Source: Leptolinea sp. UBA5366 (GTDB lineage Bacteria > Chloroflexota > Anaerolineae > Anaerolineales > Anaerolineaceae). From it: a DNA stretch of 64,000 nucleotides. The position numbers and the translations under genes were made by a program. The stretch spans positions 8,232 through 72,231 of the forward strand of contig DHPK01000026.1 in assembly GCA_002407845.1 (NCBI GenBank), in the 5' to 3' direction. Under the pieces are notes generated by a model, which was not told the origin of the DNA, ran no database searches, and was given only the letters and a program-made list of their open reading frames with translations. Positions 32,419 to 41,892 of this stretch are shown here, in pieces; the first letter of the stretch is position 1, and the number at the start of each line of letters is the position of its first letter.

Positions 32419-34005
32419 TCATGGCTGGATCGATCCCTCCGGAAAAAGATAGATCGAATAGGGAGCCAGTCGGAGAGTTTCCTGCGGCGTCCCAATATAT
32501 TTTCGGATGTTGCTTTCATTGACCGAGCTCGGGCTGCCGTCCATGACAACGATAAAATTCGCCTGCGGGTTCTGGTACCAGCTATTCTTATTAAACCAGT
32601 TGTCAGGATGAAGATTCACCGCTCCGTCAACCGCGTCGAATGAAATTGCCCGCGGTCTGACACTGCCTTCTGAAGCCACCGCTACATGATTTGCCTGCCA
32701 AAAATCAGCATATCCGTCAGTCAGCTGCCGTTCTCGTAAAAACGTCGCTAACTGATCCTGTGGACTGACAATTCTCGTTGCTGGCAGCGGCCTGATCCCT
32801 GAAATCAGCAGTATAAGCGCAAAAGGAAAGATCAGCGCCTTCAACGTTCCCTGCCCCTGACAGATTTTCCGATTCAGCCAATCATCCTTTTCGATCCGGC
32901 GCAAGATCAAGACTGCAAACGCGATCGGGAAATAGGAAAAGTAACGGCCGGCAGATCTGCCGGTTACAAAGGGCAGAAAAATCAGCAAACCCGTCTGGCA
33001 AACGATGCCAAGGCTAATCAGGATTGAAATCCGGTCTTCAAGATTCCCGCTCGCAAATTCTTTCAGCGAGCGGACGAGTGCCCAAATTCCCAGCACGAGC
33101 ACCGCGATCCGAAACGGCAGAAAAACGGACTGAATCGAGAAAACCCGCAGTCCGTCCCAGCCGGCATTAAATAGTTCCAGCAACAGACCTGTGAACAATT
33201 GGAGCGTCTGAGGGATCGACGCAAGCGGTGTGAATTCGACCACGCCTATACGGCTGTTGAGTTCCGCTCCGCCTGCTGAGAGGATCAGCCTTTCAAGCAG
33301 CCAGCCAGTCAAAACACCCGCGAGTGTAATGCCCAGCCATTTCCACAGCAGACGCACCGATTGATCCCGATTCGATAAAATTCCGCGAAAACAATAAATC
33401 AACACCGGCAGCACCAGCACCGGGATGATAAACAGATCGCTGGCAGTTCCCAAGACGATCAGCAGGAAATAAAATAAGCCAGTCCCAACGTTGAAGGATT
33501 CAGCATCATTTTTACGCGCACTGGCATCCAGGCACAGCAATGCCAGAAAACAGAGGACGAAAATCCCGACATGTGCCCGCGCTGAATAGATTAAAAATGT
33601 CCCTGGGAAAGCTGCCAATGCAAAATAAAGGAATAGCTGAAGGAACCCTTTTCTCCCCTTTAACGTTAAAAATCCAAGTAGAAAAAGCACGAGCGCCATC
33701 AGCCAGGATGCTGCCAGATAAGCTTTGGTGCTCACGCCAAACAACAGCACACCGATCAGATAAAATGGCACTTCCGAAAACAGGAACGTCGCCCCGGTCA
33801 GATTCCAATCGCTCAGCAGATAATTTCCGTCCAAAATATCCTGCGCAATCAAGACCAAACTGGCAAAATCCGAATCCATCGGAACCTGAGCAAAGGCAAA
33901 AAAGAGCCAGATGCCGTAAATCCCGAAGAGAAGCCCAATCAAACCCGCCATGACGAACGGGCGATGAAAAAAAGTTTTTACAGGGCAAGAAAGTCGTGTG
34001 TTCAT
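32419..34005 (-). CDS. Polytopic membrane protein, GT-C-like
   Basis: The 528-residue protein has about ten spans. After the first span comes QVPMDSDFASLVLIAQDILDG, an acidic loop in the position of the GT-C catalytic Asp motif, and DWNLTGATFLFSEVPFYLIG follows. The last 120 residues appear extracytoplasmic. It lies 3 bases after the PH-like protein and 19 before the other GT-C-like gene. Function in surface-glycan assembly is inferred. Confidence 0.72.
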   Translation of the reverse strand: MNTRLSCPVKTFFHRPFVMAGLIGLLFGIYGIWLFFAFAQVPMDSDFASLVLIAQDILDGNYLLSDWNLTGATFLFSEVPFYLIGVLLFGVSTKAYLAASWLMALVLFLLGFLTLKGRKGFLQLFLYFALAAFPGTFLIYSARAHVGIFVLCFLALLCLDASARKNDAESFNVGTGLFYFLLIVLGTASDLFIIPVLVLPVLIYCFRGILSNRDQSVRLLWKWLGITLAGVLTGWLLERLILSAGGAELNSRIGVVEFTPLASIPQTLQLFTGLLLELFNAGWDGLRVFSIQSVFLPFRIAVLVLGIWALVRSLKEFASGNLEDRISILISLGIVCQTGLLIFLPFVTGRSAGRYFSYFPIAFAVLILRRIEKDDWLNRKICQGQGTLKALIFPFALILLISGIRPLPATRIVSPQDQLATFLRERQLTDGYADFWQANHVAVASEGSVRPRAISFDAVDGAVNLHPDNWFNKNSWYQNPQANFIVVMDGSPSSVNESNIRKYIGTPQETLRLAPYSIYLFPEGSIQP

Positions 34006-34008
34006 CGA

Positions 34009-34926
34009 TTAGAAGATCAAGAATCCGGCAATTAAAATTAGAAAAAGAATCGCTGCACTGCTGCTCCAGACCATTTCAGCGACCGGTTTTAAGCGCTCAT
34101 TTTTATACAATTGTACGCCAACAATCAGATTGACCAGCCAGATCGCAATGCTCAAAATGGGCAGCAGCAGGATGTTTCTAGCAGGCAATCGCTGGCTAGC
34201 GATGCCTTCCGCAGTAAATTCAACATCAACGCCCCGGGCTGCTGAAAATCTGAACCCGATCCAAAGCGAGAGCAGTGAAAAAAAGACAACCGAATAAATC
34301 AGCGATAAACGCGCAATTCGATTCCCCCATGACGATGCGATCCAGTCAACTGGTTTCACCGACTGATGCGGCGGCTCCGCCAGCACGCCCATCTGCAGCA
34401 CCCGCTCAAAGCCTTCTAAGAATTGCTGTGGTTTCCGCGGTGAAATGCCAAAAATGCCATGGGCTGTTCCGACAAACAGCATCGTCCGAATGTTTGATGC
34501 CATAAATTCAATTTCCTGTCCCGACTCGGTCAGCACTTTCCCTGCATATGCACCGGGCATCGGCATGAACGGCCAGGGGACATTTTCTTTCATTTCAACC
34601 GGGGTGCGAATCCAGTTGATTTCGGAAAGCGGAATAATTTCCCGCCGCAGTCCCCACTTGATCGTCAGCGAATCGCGTGCCAGCGTATACAGTCCGTTGT
34701 AAAGGGAATAGCTGCGATAAAGCGAGAACGCGAACGGAATCAACAGTAAAATTGAAAAAATGAACGATAGAAAAAACGCAATCCCGGGTTCTTGCTGAGA
34801 AAAATATCGGAATCCAAAGATGCTGACGGCACCCAGCAGGAGGGTCAGCAACCCATGGATCAATAAGCCCGGGAAACGACTCGGCGCATAAGAAAATGAA
34901 CGAGGGCTTTCAGCCGGCTGTGCCAT
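34009..34926 (-). CDS. Membrane protein with a bacterial PH-like domain
   Basis: The 305-residue protein has two N-terminal spans (LLIHGLLTLLLGAVSIFGF and FFLSFIFSILLLIPFAFSL), a soluble domain (LYTLARDSLTIKWGLRREII, then IPLSEINWIRTP and FGISPRKPQQFLEGF) typical of bacterial PH-like domains, and further spans at about 205-230, 250-275 and 285-305. Such proteins are often envelope scaffolds. Three bases separate it from the next gene. Confidence 0.75.
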   Translation of the reverse strand: MAQPAESPRSFSYAPSRFPGLLIHGLLTLLLGAVSIFGFRYFSQQEPGIAFFLSFIFSILLLIPFAFSLYRSYSLYNGLYTLARDSLTIKWGLRREIIPLSEINWIRTPVEMKENVPWPFMPMPGAYAGKVLTESGQEIEFMASNIRTMLFVGTAHGIFGISPRKPQQFLEGFERVLQMGVLAEPPHQSVKPVDWIASSWGNRIARLSLIYSVVFFSLLSLWIGFRFSAARGVDVEFTAEGIASQRLPARNILLLPILSIAIWLVNLIVGVQLYKNERLKPVAEMVWSSSAAILFLILIAGFLIF

Positions 34927-34937
34927 TTTGCCTCGAG

Positions 34938-36122
34938 TTACAGCACCTGCCGCAGCATCGAGACAGTCTCCTCAACCTGTTCACGGGTCATTTTCCCTGA
35001 AAATGGCAACGCCAGACCGCGCGCGCCCAGATCCTCCGTCACAGGGAATTGTCCCTTTTTATATCCAAATCGTTCAACCATGTAAGGCTGAAGATGGATC
35101 GGTGAAAAATAAGGTCTGGAAGGAACCCCCAGCGCCTGCAGCCGGTCAATCACACTTTTCCGATCAATTTGCGCGTCGAGCCGAACCACATACACAAACC
35201 AGCTGTTGTGCGTGGTCGTTGGAGAAACCTGCGGACAGGAAACGCCCGGCAGATCCATTAATTCAGCCTGATACCAGTCTGCGACCTGCTGCCGCATCCG
35301 CATCAGCTCATTGATCCGCTGCATTTGGGCAGCCCCCAGCGCGGCGCTCAGTTCATCCAGCCGATAGTTGTAGCCTAAATAGGTGTGTTCCAGCCAAGTA
35401 TCCCCCGGCGCACGCCCCTGATTCCTGAACGCCCGCAGCAAATCTGCCTGACGATCATCGTCCGTCACCACCATGCCGCCCTCTGCAGTTGTGATTTGCT
35501 TATTCGGATAGAAAGCGAATACGCCGAAATCAGCCAGCCTGCCAGCCTGACGCCCTTTATATGCCGCGCCCAGCGCTTCGCACGAATCTTCAATCACAGT
35601 CATCGCGAACGCTTCAGCGGTTTTCTGAATGAGATCATAATCCGCCGGTTGACCGAAAACATCCACCGCGATGATCCCTTTCGCCTGCTTTTGCGGAGTG
35701 AATCCTTTCTTAGGCAGCCATTTTGCAGCATCCGTCTGCGAAGATGCCAAATCAGCTGCGGCTTCCTGCAGCAGACCCGGATCAATATTGCCTGTCAGCG
35801 GATCAACGTCCACAAAGATCGGCGTGACCCGTTCATAAAGCAGCACGTTTGTCGAAGACACAAATGAAAAAGGAGTGGTCAGCACCCAGTCGCCGTCTTT
35901 CCACCCAGCACAGCGCACACAAGCGTGCAGTCCTGCCGTGCCTGAACTGACCGCGACCGCATGCGCAGCCCCAGTGAAGGATTTAATAGCGGATTCAAAT
36001 TCGGTCACCTTCGGACCCATGCTCAGGTAATTCGTCTGCATCACCGCCGCGACAGCATCTCTTTCAAGGTCGGTGATGTCAGGCAGAGACATCGGAATAT
36101 TTATTTTTTTCAGATAGTCCAT
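34938..36122 (-). CDS. DegT/DnrJ/EryC1/StrS-family aminotransferase
   Basis: The 394-residue PLP enzyme has HAVAVSSGTAGLHACVRC (substrate and phosphate site), VIEDSCEALGAAYKG with the PLP-binding aspartate, and the Schiff-base lysine in FAFYPNKQITTAEGG. The family transfers an amino group to keto-sugars, giving 3- or 4-amino sugars for surface glycans. With the NeuD-like acyltransferase in the same operon the product could be an N-acylated amino sugar; this is inferred. Confidence 0.95.
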   Translation of the reverse strand: MDYLKKINIPMSLPDITDLERDAVAAVMQTNYLSMGPKVTEFESAIKSFTGAAHAVAVSSGTAGLHACVRCAGWKDGDWVLTTPFSFVSSTNVLLYERVTPIFVDVDPLTGNIDPGLLQEAAADLASSQTDAAKWLPKKGFTPQKQAKGIIAVDVFGQPADYDLIQKTAEAFAMTVIEDSCEALGAAYKGRQAGRLADFGVFAFYPNKQITTAEGGMVVTDDDRQADLLRAFRNQGRAPGDTWLEHTYLGYNYRLDELSAALGAAQMQRINELMRMRQQVADWYQAELMDLPGVSCPQVSPTTTHNSWFVYVVRLDAQIDRKSVIDRLQALGVPSRPYFSPIHLQPYMVERFGYKKGQFPVTEDLGARGLALPFSGKMTREQVEETVSMLRQVL

Positions 36123-36131
36123 TGACGTCTC

Positions 36132-36557
36132 CTAAAAATTGGAATATGGGATGTTTGGGTTGAATTGCGGCTGCTGATCGATGACGACTTTCTCTTCCAT
36201 CCGGACTTGACCGCGTAAAAATGCGCCTTCTTCAGTCGAAAAACCGACCACGCTGACGTCGCCCCAGACCCGGCCTGTGCTACGTATTTCAAGTTTTTCA
36301 GCGGTAATATTGCCCCGCACGGTTCCTGCGACGATCACTGTGTTGGCTCGCAGGTTCATGCAGGTCACCCGGCCTGTTTCGCCGATTACAACCATCCCCT
36401 GAATTTGGATTTCGCCTTCGAACGTTCCTTCAATGCGAATGCCGCCGCTGCCGCGCAGATTGCCGCGCCAGTTGATGCCCGAGCCCAGAATTGACGTGAC
36501 TCGTTCGATCGCCGCTGCAGCGGGTTGTTGCGGAACCGGCGTATTCTTTTTAAACAT
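36132..36557 (-). CDS. Bactofilin (polymer-forming cytoskeletal protein)
   Basis: The 141-residue protein has the short bactofilin beta-helix: a glycine-rich repeat series (SILGSGINWRGNLRGSGGIR, then EGTFEGEIQIQGMVVIGETG, NTVIVAGTVRGNITAEKLEI) flanked by short disordered, proline-rich ends. Bactofilins self-assemble into filaments at the membrane and position wall or envelope enzymes. It shares one base (TGATG) with the upstream acyltransferase gene and lies 9 bases before DegT. Confidence 0.93.
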   Translation of the reverse strand: MFKKNTPVPQQPAAAAIERVTSILGSGINWRGNLRGSGGIRIEGTFEGEIQIQGMVVIGETGRVTCMNLRANTVIVAGTVRGNITAEKLEIRSTGRVWGDVSVVGFSTEEGAFLRGQVRMEEKVVIDQQPQFNPNIPYSNF

Positions 36558-37240
36558 CAGGCAATCTTCCGGTAAAATTCTGGACGTGATTCGGAATCAA
36601 AACGCTTGATCGGCCAAACCTGACCAGCGTAAACCCTGCCTTGATCGGGCACATCCCCCTTCACAACAGCGCTGTTGCCAACCCGGGCAGCTTTCCCGAC
36701 CCGCACATTCAAATTGACCGTGGCATTCATGCCAATTTGTGCAAAATCATCAATGACTGCGTTTCCGGCAATCATCGCGCCGGGAGAAAGGTTCACGCAT
36801 CTGCCAAGCCGGCAGTCATGCGACACCACTACATTGGCATTGATCAGACTGCCGAAACCGATTTGAGCTTCGCTGCTGATATAACTCATCGGCAGCACCT
36901 GAACGCCCGCTTCAATTACTGCATCTGCCTCAATAAATGATGCCGGATGAATAAACGTCGGGAAATCAAAATCAAAACGAATCAATGACTCGAAAACCTT
37001 CCAGCGGATGGAATAGTCCCCAATGCCGCCGACCGTGTTGACAGCTGAATGGATGCCAACTTCCCGCATTTCAGCCAGCATTGAGCCATTCCCAAGTACG
37101 GGAACGCCTGATATGAGCGTGCCTGCCGGCAGCCCGTCATCGATTATTCCCGCAATCTGCCAGGAATTCAATTGGCGGATCAGCCCAATGATTGTTTTGG
37201 CGTGCCCGCCCCCGCCATAGATCAGTATCTTTTCTCTCAT
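36557..37240 (-). CDS. NeuD/PglD-type sugar O- or N-acyltransferase
   Basis: The 227-residue protein starts with a Rossmann-like pyruvate-kinase-style domain (ILIYGGGGHAKTIIGLI) and ends with hexapeptide repeats forming a left-handed beta-helix (VIEAGVQVLPMSYISSEAQI, then GRCVNLSPGAMIAGNAVIDD). These enzymes acetylate amino sugars such as sialic or bacillosamine precursors. It is the first gene of the eight-gene operon. No ribosome-binding site precedes the ATG; see the -10 element at 37247. Confidence 0.92.
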   Translation of the reverse strand: MREKILIYGGGGHAKTIIGLIRQLNSWQIAGIIDDGLPAGTLISGVPVLGNGSMLAEMREVGIHSAVNTVGGIGDYSIRWKVFESLIRFDFDFPTFIHPASFIEADAVIEAGVQVLPMSYISSEAQIGFGSLINANVVVSHDCRLGRCVNLSPGAMIAGNAVIDDFAQIGMNATVNLNVRVGKAARVGNSAVVKGDVPDQGRVYAGQVWPIKRFDSESRPEFYRKIA

Positions 37241-37246
37241 ATCTGT

Positions 37247-37252
37247 ATTTTA
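37247..37252 (-). promoter_or_regulatory. Possible -10 element giving a leaderless glycan-operon mRNA
   Basis: TAAAAT on the minus strand ends 7 bases before the ATG at 37240, and no purine-rich site lies between. If used, transcription would start at about the A of the ATG. The -35 region (TGGTCT at 17 bases) is weak, so this is tentative. Confidence 0.35.
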
Positions 37253-37388
37253 GTTGATTTAAACAAACAAGACCAGCCAGCGCCGCTTTTCACTGATACA
37301 TCAACCGTAAATTCTGGCATATTATAAATCAGTGATATATTTAATCCGGTTTTTATAAGAACAAGCGCAGGACACAGGAGCTGAAAAT

Positions 37389-38852
37389 ATGGCTATAAAT
37401 TTTGGAACGGATGGCTGGCGGGCAGTAATTTCCGACACGTTCACCTTTGGCAATCTTCGAACAGTCGCACAGGCTGTCGCCGATGCAGTAAAGACCTCCA
37501 CCTGGCAGGACTTATCCAAAGGAGCCGAGATTGAAAACAATGACCGGATCGTGATTGGGTATGACACCCGATTCTTATCCGATCGGTATGCGAAAGAGGT
37601 TGCGCGGGTTTTGGCAGCCAACGGATTCACGGTTTACCTGAGTCAGTCAGATGTGCCGACACCGGTTATCTCCTATGCCGTTAAAGATATCGGCGCAGTC
37701 GCTGGAGTCATGATCACAGCGTCGCACAATGCGCCCCGCTACAACGGCGTGAAGCTGAAAGCGGCATTCGGCGGCAGTGCGTTGCCGGAACAGTGCAAAC
37801 TCGTTGAGGTCTACCTGAACGATAATGAAACGCTGGCGCGCGGTCCCAACCTGATTGACTTCGGGAAAGCACGGGAACTGGATCTGATCAAGACTTTCAA
37901 TCCGCTGCTCGAGTATGGCAACCATTTGCGAAACCTGATCCGGTTTGATCTGATCGCTGAAGCAAAAGACCTCAGAATTGTGGTCGACTCGATGTATGGC
38001 TCAGGCCGCGGCGTGATTCGAAACATGCTCCAAGGCACTGGAGTCGAAGTGAATGAGATTCGCAATGATATGAACCCGGGATTCGGGGGCGTCCACCCTG
38101 AACCCATTTACCGGCACCTTGGCGCGCTGGCAAGCGCACTGGCAGCGGGATTGGGCAATCTGGGACTGGCGACCGACGGAGACGCTGACCGGATTGGCGC
38201 AATGGATGAACGCGGAAACTTTATTGATCCGCACAAGATTCTGGCGCTGTCAGTGAAATACCTGCATGAACAGCGCGGATTATCCGGTGCGCTCGTCAGA
38301 ACAGTTTCGACTACGCGCATGATCGACGTGCTGGGCAGAAAGTACGGCATGGAAGTATTCGAGACACCGGTCGGCTTTAACCACATTTCGGATCACATGA
38401 TGGAACGCGATGTGTTGATCGGGGGCGAGGAGTCGGGCGGAATTTCCTTCAAAGGGCATATTCCAGAAGGGGACGGAATCATCATGGGGCTGCTGATCAC
38501 GGAGATGGTCGCCGCTCAACACGCGACACTGGGCGAACTGGTCGACCAGCTGGCTGAAGAAATCGGGAATTTCTACTACGACCGCACTGATTTGCGGCTA
38601 CGTCACCCGGTTTCCAAAAAGGAAATGATCAAGATGCTGCTGGATCAGGCTCCTCAGGAAATCGGCGGCGAAAAAGTTCAGGAAATAAACACGCTTGACG
38701 GTGTCAAATACATTATGGCAGACGATTCCTGGCTGCTGATCCGGCCTTCGGGAACCGAGCCTGTGCTGCGTGTTTATGCAGAAGGGCGCTCGACCCAGAT
38801 GGTAAAAGAACTGTTGGGGTTTGGAAACTCAATCGCTGAAACTGTAAAATAA
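37389..38852 (+). CDS. Phosphoglucomutase/phosphomannomutase family enzyme
   Basis: The 487-residue alpha-D-phosphohexomutase has the four family motifs: the phosphoserine loop VMITASHNAPRYNGVKLK, the metal-binding DGDADR, the sugar-binding GGEESGG and the phosphate-binding RPSGTEP near the C terminus. It interconverts hexose 1- and 6-phosphates and likely links glycogen breakdown and glycan precursor supply. AGGAGCTGAAAAT precedes the ATG. Glucose versus mannose preference cannot be read. Confidence 0.95.
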   Translation: MAINFGTDGWRAVISDTFTFGNLRTVAQAVADAVKTSTWQDLSKGAEIENNDRIVIGYDTRFLSDRYAKEVARVLAANGFTVYLSQSDVPTPVISYAVKDIGAVAGVMITASHNAPRYNGVKLKAAFGGSALPEQCKLVEVYLNDNETLARGPNLIDFGKARELDLIKTFNPLLEYGNHLRNLIRFDLIAEAKDLRIVVDSMYGSGRGVIRNMLQGTGVEVNEIRNDMNPGFGGVHPEPIYRHLGALASALAAGLGNLGLATDGDADRIGAMDERGNFIDPHKILALSVKYLHEQRGLSGALVRTVSTTRMIDVLGRKYGMEVFETPVGFNHISDHMMERDVLIGGEESGGISFKGHIPEGDGIIMGLLITEMVAAQHATLGELVDQLAEEIGNFYYDRTDLRLRHPVSKKEMIKMLLDQAPQEIGGEKVQEINTLDGVKYIMADDSWLLIRPSGTEPVLRVYAEGRSTQMVKELLGFGNSIAETVK

Positions 38853-38869
38853 ACTAATCAGATATTCTG

Positions 38870-38904
38870 GCGGTCAATCCAATTGGATTTGACCGCTTTT
38901 TTTA
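38870..38904 (+). terminator. Intrinsic terminator of the phosphohexomutase gene
   Basis: GCGGTCAATCC pairs with GGATTTGACCGC (one bulge) around AATT, followed by seven T. The minus-strand flippase stop codon (38902-38904) lies within its T run. Confidence 0.88.
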
Positions 38905-40389
38905 TTTTCTATTCCTCTTCGTTCTAACTTTCATGAGAACGGGTTCTGCCAGTCCGATCACAGTATTACGTGATTCCTGATCCAGCCGGAACCACAAGAC
39001 AAGAATCAGCAAGATACCCAGCGCAAGCCGCAGCAGAAAACTCGGGAGGTTGTTCATATCAGACAAAACGATCCGCGTTTGGATCGCTGCAACGATGCCG
39101 TACAAGCCCAGTGCAAGCACAAAATAGCGATAGTTCCAGCGAACCGGGAAGAGGCGATTTGAAACCACCCAGCGGCCGATCATGGCAGCCGCATAGCCGA
39201 TCAGCTCCGACAGAACTGCGCCGTAAAGACCGATCCGAGGTGTCAGAATTACATTCGCTAACAAGTTAATGAGGACTGCCAATCCGAGCATGATCGTGAC
39301 CCAATAGGTTCGGCCGGTTTTTGCTGTCCCGGGGTCAATCACATACACACCCATCGTGAAAATCCAGCGCAGCTGAATGATCCCCAGCAGGCCGATCCCT
39401 GCGAGATATTCAGGAGGCGCCAGAATCAGGAAAATTTCCTTTGCGGCAGTCATCATCAGGATACAGATGCTCAGCGTCCCGAAAATATAAAGCGACAGAA
39501 TCGTCGGCAACTTCTGTTTGATTTTTTCTTCCTGTTTCAACAGTTCATACATGGTCGGTTCCCAGGCGTTGCAAAATGCCTGTGTCGCCAATGTGATCAC
39601 CACAGCAGCTTTGTTTGCCAGCGCGTAATAGGCGACCTGGATTTGATCGGTCGTCGCATTCAGGATCAGGCGGTTGTTTGCGGACAAGCTCCAGGCAAAC
39701 AGCGAGCCGGGTACCAGCGGAAAGCTGTAACGTGCCAGTTTTTTAAACCAGAACATTGAGAATTCAGCAATCAGCAGACGGCGCGACAACCACAGCGCAA
39801 TCGCTGACCCGACGAAATTGGCAATGATCTGCGAGTAATAATAGCCTTTGATGCCGATTTCCAAGATGCCGACAAACAGGATAATGGACCCCATGTAAAA
39901 CGCAGAGACGATCAGGGAGATGATGTTAAATGCCAGCGCCTTGTTCTGGATGCGCAGCAGCCCCATCGTATAGTTATAAATCGCGACAGGAATCAGCGCC
40001 AAAAATGCGAGCTGAATAAATTCGGTGTATGCCAAACTGTTGAAAAGTCTCAGCGAAAAAGACGGACTGAGCAGAAATGAAATGACTGCAACCGCCGCAC
40101 TGCAGAGAAAAACAAAAATGATCGCGGTGCTGACCAGTTTTTTCTGCTCCTGGGCATCATCGTCCGATTCATAGAAAAAGCGGTATAGGCCGGAAAGAGT
40201 GTTGAGTCCGATTAAAAGAGCAAAATATCCCGTCGCGGCGGTGATGACATCAATGGCGCCATATTCCGCTGAGGTCAGCTTGCGGACCATCAGCGGCAAG
40301 GTGATCAAGCCCGCGGTTTGTGAGAGAACGCCGCCAACGCCGTAAAGGACCACGTTTCTGGCGATGAATGAACCTTTTTTCTTTTGCAT
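38902..40389 (-). CDS. Oligosaccharide flippase (Wzx/MATE-like)
   Basis: The 495-residue protein has about 12-14 membrane spans with the Wzx-type start (ARNVVLYGVGGVLSQTAGLI, then PLMVRKLTSAEYGAIDVITA). These proteins flip lipid-linked oligosaccharides across the membrane. It is separated from the operon 28361-37240 only by the phosphohexomutase, and likely acts on the same glycan. No strong ribosome-binding site lies upstream. Confidence 0.9.
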   Translation of the reverse strand: MQKKKGSFIARNVVLYGVGGVLSQTAGLITLPLMVRKLTSAEYGAIDVITAATGYFALLIGLNTLSGLYRFFYESDDDAQEQKKLVSTAIIFVFLCSAAVAVISFLLSPSFSLRLFNSLAYTEFIQLAFLALIPVAIYNYTMGLLRIQNKALAFNIISLIVSAFYMGSIILFVGILEIGIKGYYYSQIIANFVGSAIALWLSRRLLIAEFSMFWFKKLARYSFPLVPGSLFAWSLSANNRLILNATTDQIQVAYYALANKAAVVITLATQAFCNAWEPTMYELLKQEEKIKQKLPTILSLYIFGTLSICILMMTAAKEIFLILAPPEYLAGIGLLGIIQLRWIFTMGVYVIDPGTAKTGRTYWVTIMLGLAVLINLLANVILTPRIGLYGAVLSELIGYAAAMIGRWVVSNRLFPVRWNYRYFVLALGLYGIVAAIQTRIVLSDMNNLPSFLLRLALGILLILVLWFRLDQESRNTVIGLAEPVLMKVRTKRNRK

Positions 40390-40534
40390 ACCTTACTTAT
40401 TTTATTCGATTTCGTAATGGATCAGGAGATCGGCTGGCACGAGAACGATGGTCTGCACAAGCAAGCGAATTTAACGCTGGGTTTCAACTGATTGGACACC
40501 GTTAGCGAGCGATCTCTGCCAATCTTTGGCAGCG

Positions 40535-40939
40535 CTATTCATGCAAGAACACTTTAATTCCGATTTTCAGCCAGCTGTTAATTGTTTCCTTTGAGGAAAT
40601 TCTGCCGAAAAGCAGCTTTCCTGCGTCCATCAACCGGGAAAAGATTATATTATCAGCCCGGGGGACGTAGCCAATTTTGACACCGTTCGCATTTTTTATC
40701 ACGATTGCCTGAGGATCATATAGGTTGTCGGGTTCGCGGAAAAAACTTAATTTTTCATCGATTTGCAAATGAGGTTCTAGTTCTTCAATCCCCGCGACAT
40801 GTGTGGTGCCAGCAATATGCGTATCGAACAGGAAAATTTCGCGCTCAAAGGGTCTTGCGATTGCTAAACCGCCGCCCTTTCGATGAATCAAACTGATGAT
40901 TCCGCTTTCACCGCTTTGACTTAGTTCCTTATCCATCCG
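40535..40939 (-). CDS. HIRAN-domain protein
   Basis: The 134-residue protein carries a HIRAN domain at about residues 35-125: HIAGTTHVAGIEELEPHL, FFREPDNLYDPQAIVIKN and VKIGYVPRADNIIFSRLMDA. HIRAN modules bind DNA 3' ends or damaged DNA in known helicases; here the domain stands alone. The chosen ATG at 40939 overlaps the upstream J-domain gene by 11 bases; a longer frame runs into that gene. The pair is probably co-translated. Confidence 0.88.
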   Translation of the reverse strand, partial: RMDKELSQSGESGIISLIHRKGGGLAIARPFEREIFLFDTHIAGTTHVAGIEELEPHLQIDEKLSFFREPDNLYDPQAIVIKNANGVKIGYVPRADNIIFSRLMDAGKLLFGRISSKETINSWLKIGIKVFLHE

Positions 40940-41753
40940 ACTCTCCCAGTATCTGGTCAATTCTTGCAGTGTAAGCGTTGTAAACATCATTCAGCTCATC
41001 AATCGCCGCATTGATTTCTTTTCTGCGTGCTTCAATCTTTCCAGGGCTTTGAATAAAAGTTTTCATTGTATATGGAAACTGAGATTTAATTTGGATGATC
41101 TGATCCTTCACCTGCTTGAGCAGCTGATTCAAACGATCTTTCTCTTCGTTTAGTTTTTCAAAACTTTCAGCTGAAACAGCTGAGGGCTCGAAATCAGCCA
41201 GAATTGCTGCAATCAGGGTCATCTCGTCGAGATCAGCGCGTTCATACGCTTCTACTGCTCGATAGAACAGCTCGAGTTTCTCTTGGCTCAAGTCCGGATT
41301 GAGATCGGGATGCAGCGTTTTCATAATTGAGCGGTATAGATTTTTTATCTTGCGCGTTTCTTCGCCAGTCAGCGGCTGCGCCTGACTGCGTTCAACTGCC
41401 TCATTCATCTTGCGAACTTGTTCCTGCAACTGCTCTTGGTATTCGGCAAATTCAAAATCCAGCAGTCGTTCGATCTTTGGCAGGTCAACTGCTTCCTGCC
41501 GGTTGATCTTCGCCTGAATCAGTTCAATCTTTCGTTGCAGCCGCCTGACCGCGCATTCCAGCTCAAATGCCTGATATTCAAGAAAACCGACAGCCAGCAT
41601 GTATTGCATTTCGATGTTTTTACATTCCTGATAAAGCAAGTCATCCCGTTCAGTCACCAGCATGGAAAGTTCCGTGCGAAGCTTTTGGATTGCTGATTTC
41701 AGTTTTTCGTGTTCCGGATGAAGAGAGATGGATTCCGAATGATCTTCAGTCAT
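40929..41753 (-). CDS. Coiled-coil protein with a J-domain-like segment
   Basis: The 274-residue protein is mostly coiled coil (about residues 15-125 and 195-270). Residues about 134-178 read like helix II, loop and helix III of a J domain, with an HPD motif at 148-150 (RKIKNLYRSIMKTLHPDLNP). The HPD loop is what contacts Hsp70, so it may recruit DnaK. It overlaps the HIRAN gene. No domain other than the J-like segment is recognised. Confidence 0.82.
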   Translation of the reverse strand: MTEDHSESISLHPEHEKLKSAIQKLRTELSMLVTERDDLLYQECKNIEMQYMLAVGFLEYQAFELECAVRRLQRKIELIQAKINRQEAVDLPKIERLLDFEFAEYQEQLQEQVRKMNEAVERSQAQPLTGEETRKIKNLYRSIMKTLHPDLNPDLSQEKLELFYRAVEAYERADLDEMTLIAAILADFEPSAVSAESFEKLNEEKDRLNQLLKQVKDQIIQIKSQFPYTMKTFIQSPGKIEARRKEINAAIDELNDVYNAYTARIDQILGESDG

Positions 41754-41892
41754 AATGATTCCTCAGGACTAAACCATAACAGAAAGAGTGCTCTGAGACA
41801 ACTCCTCAGACCATTTCACGCGAGATGTCGAGACCGCCGATTTACTCGGAGCAGTCTGATTGATAAAGTTTGATTCTTCAGCCAAAGAACAG
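41754..41892. other. Spacer between ribokinase and the J-domain gene
   Basis: No gene is supported; the stretch lies between two minus-strand genes. Confidence 0.5.
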
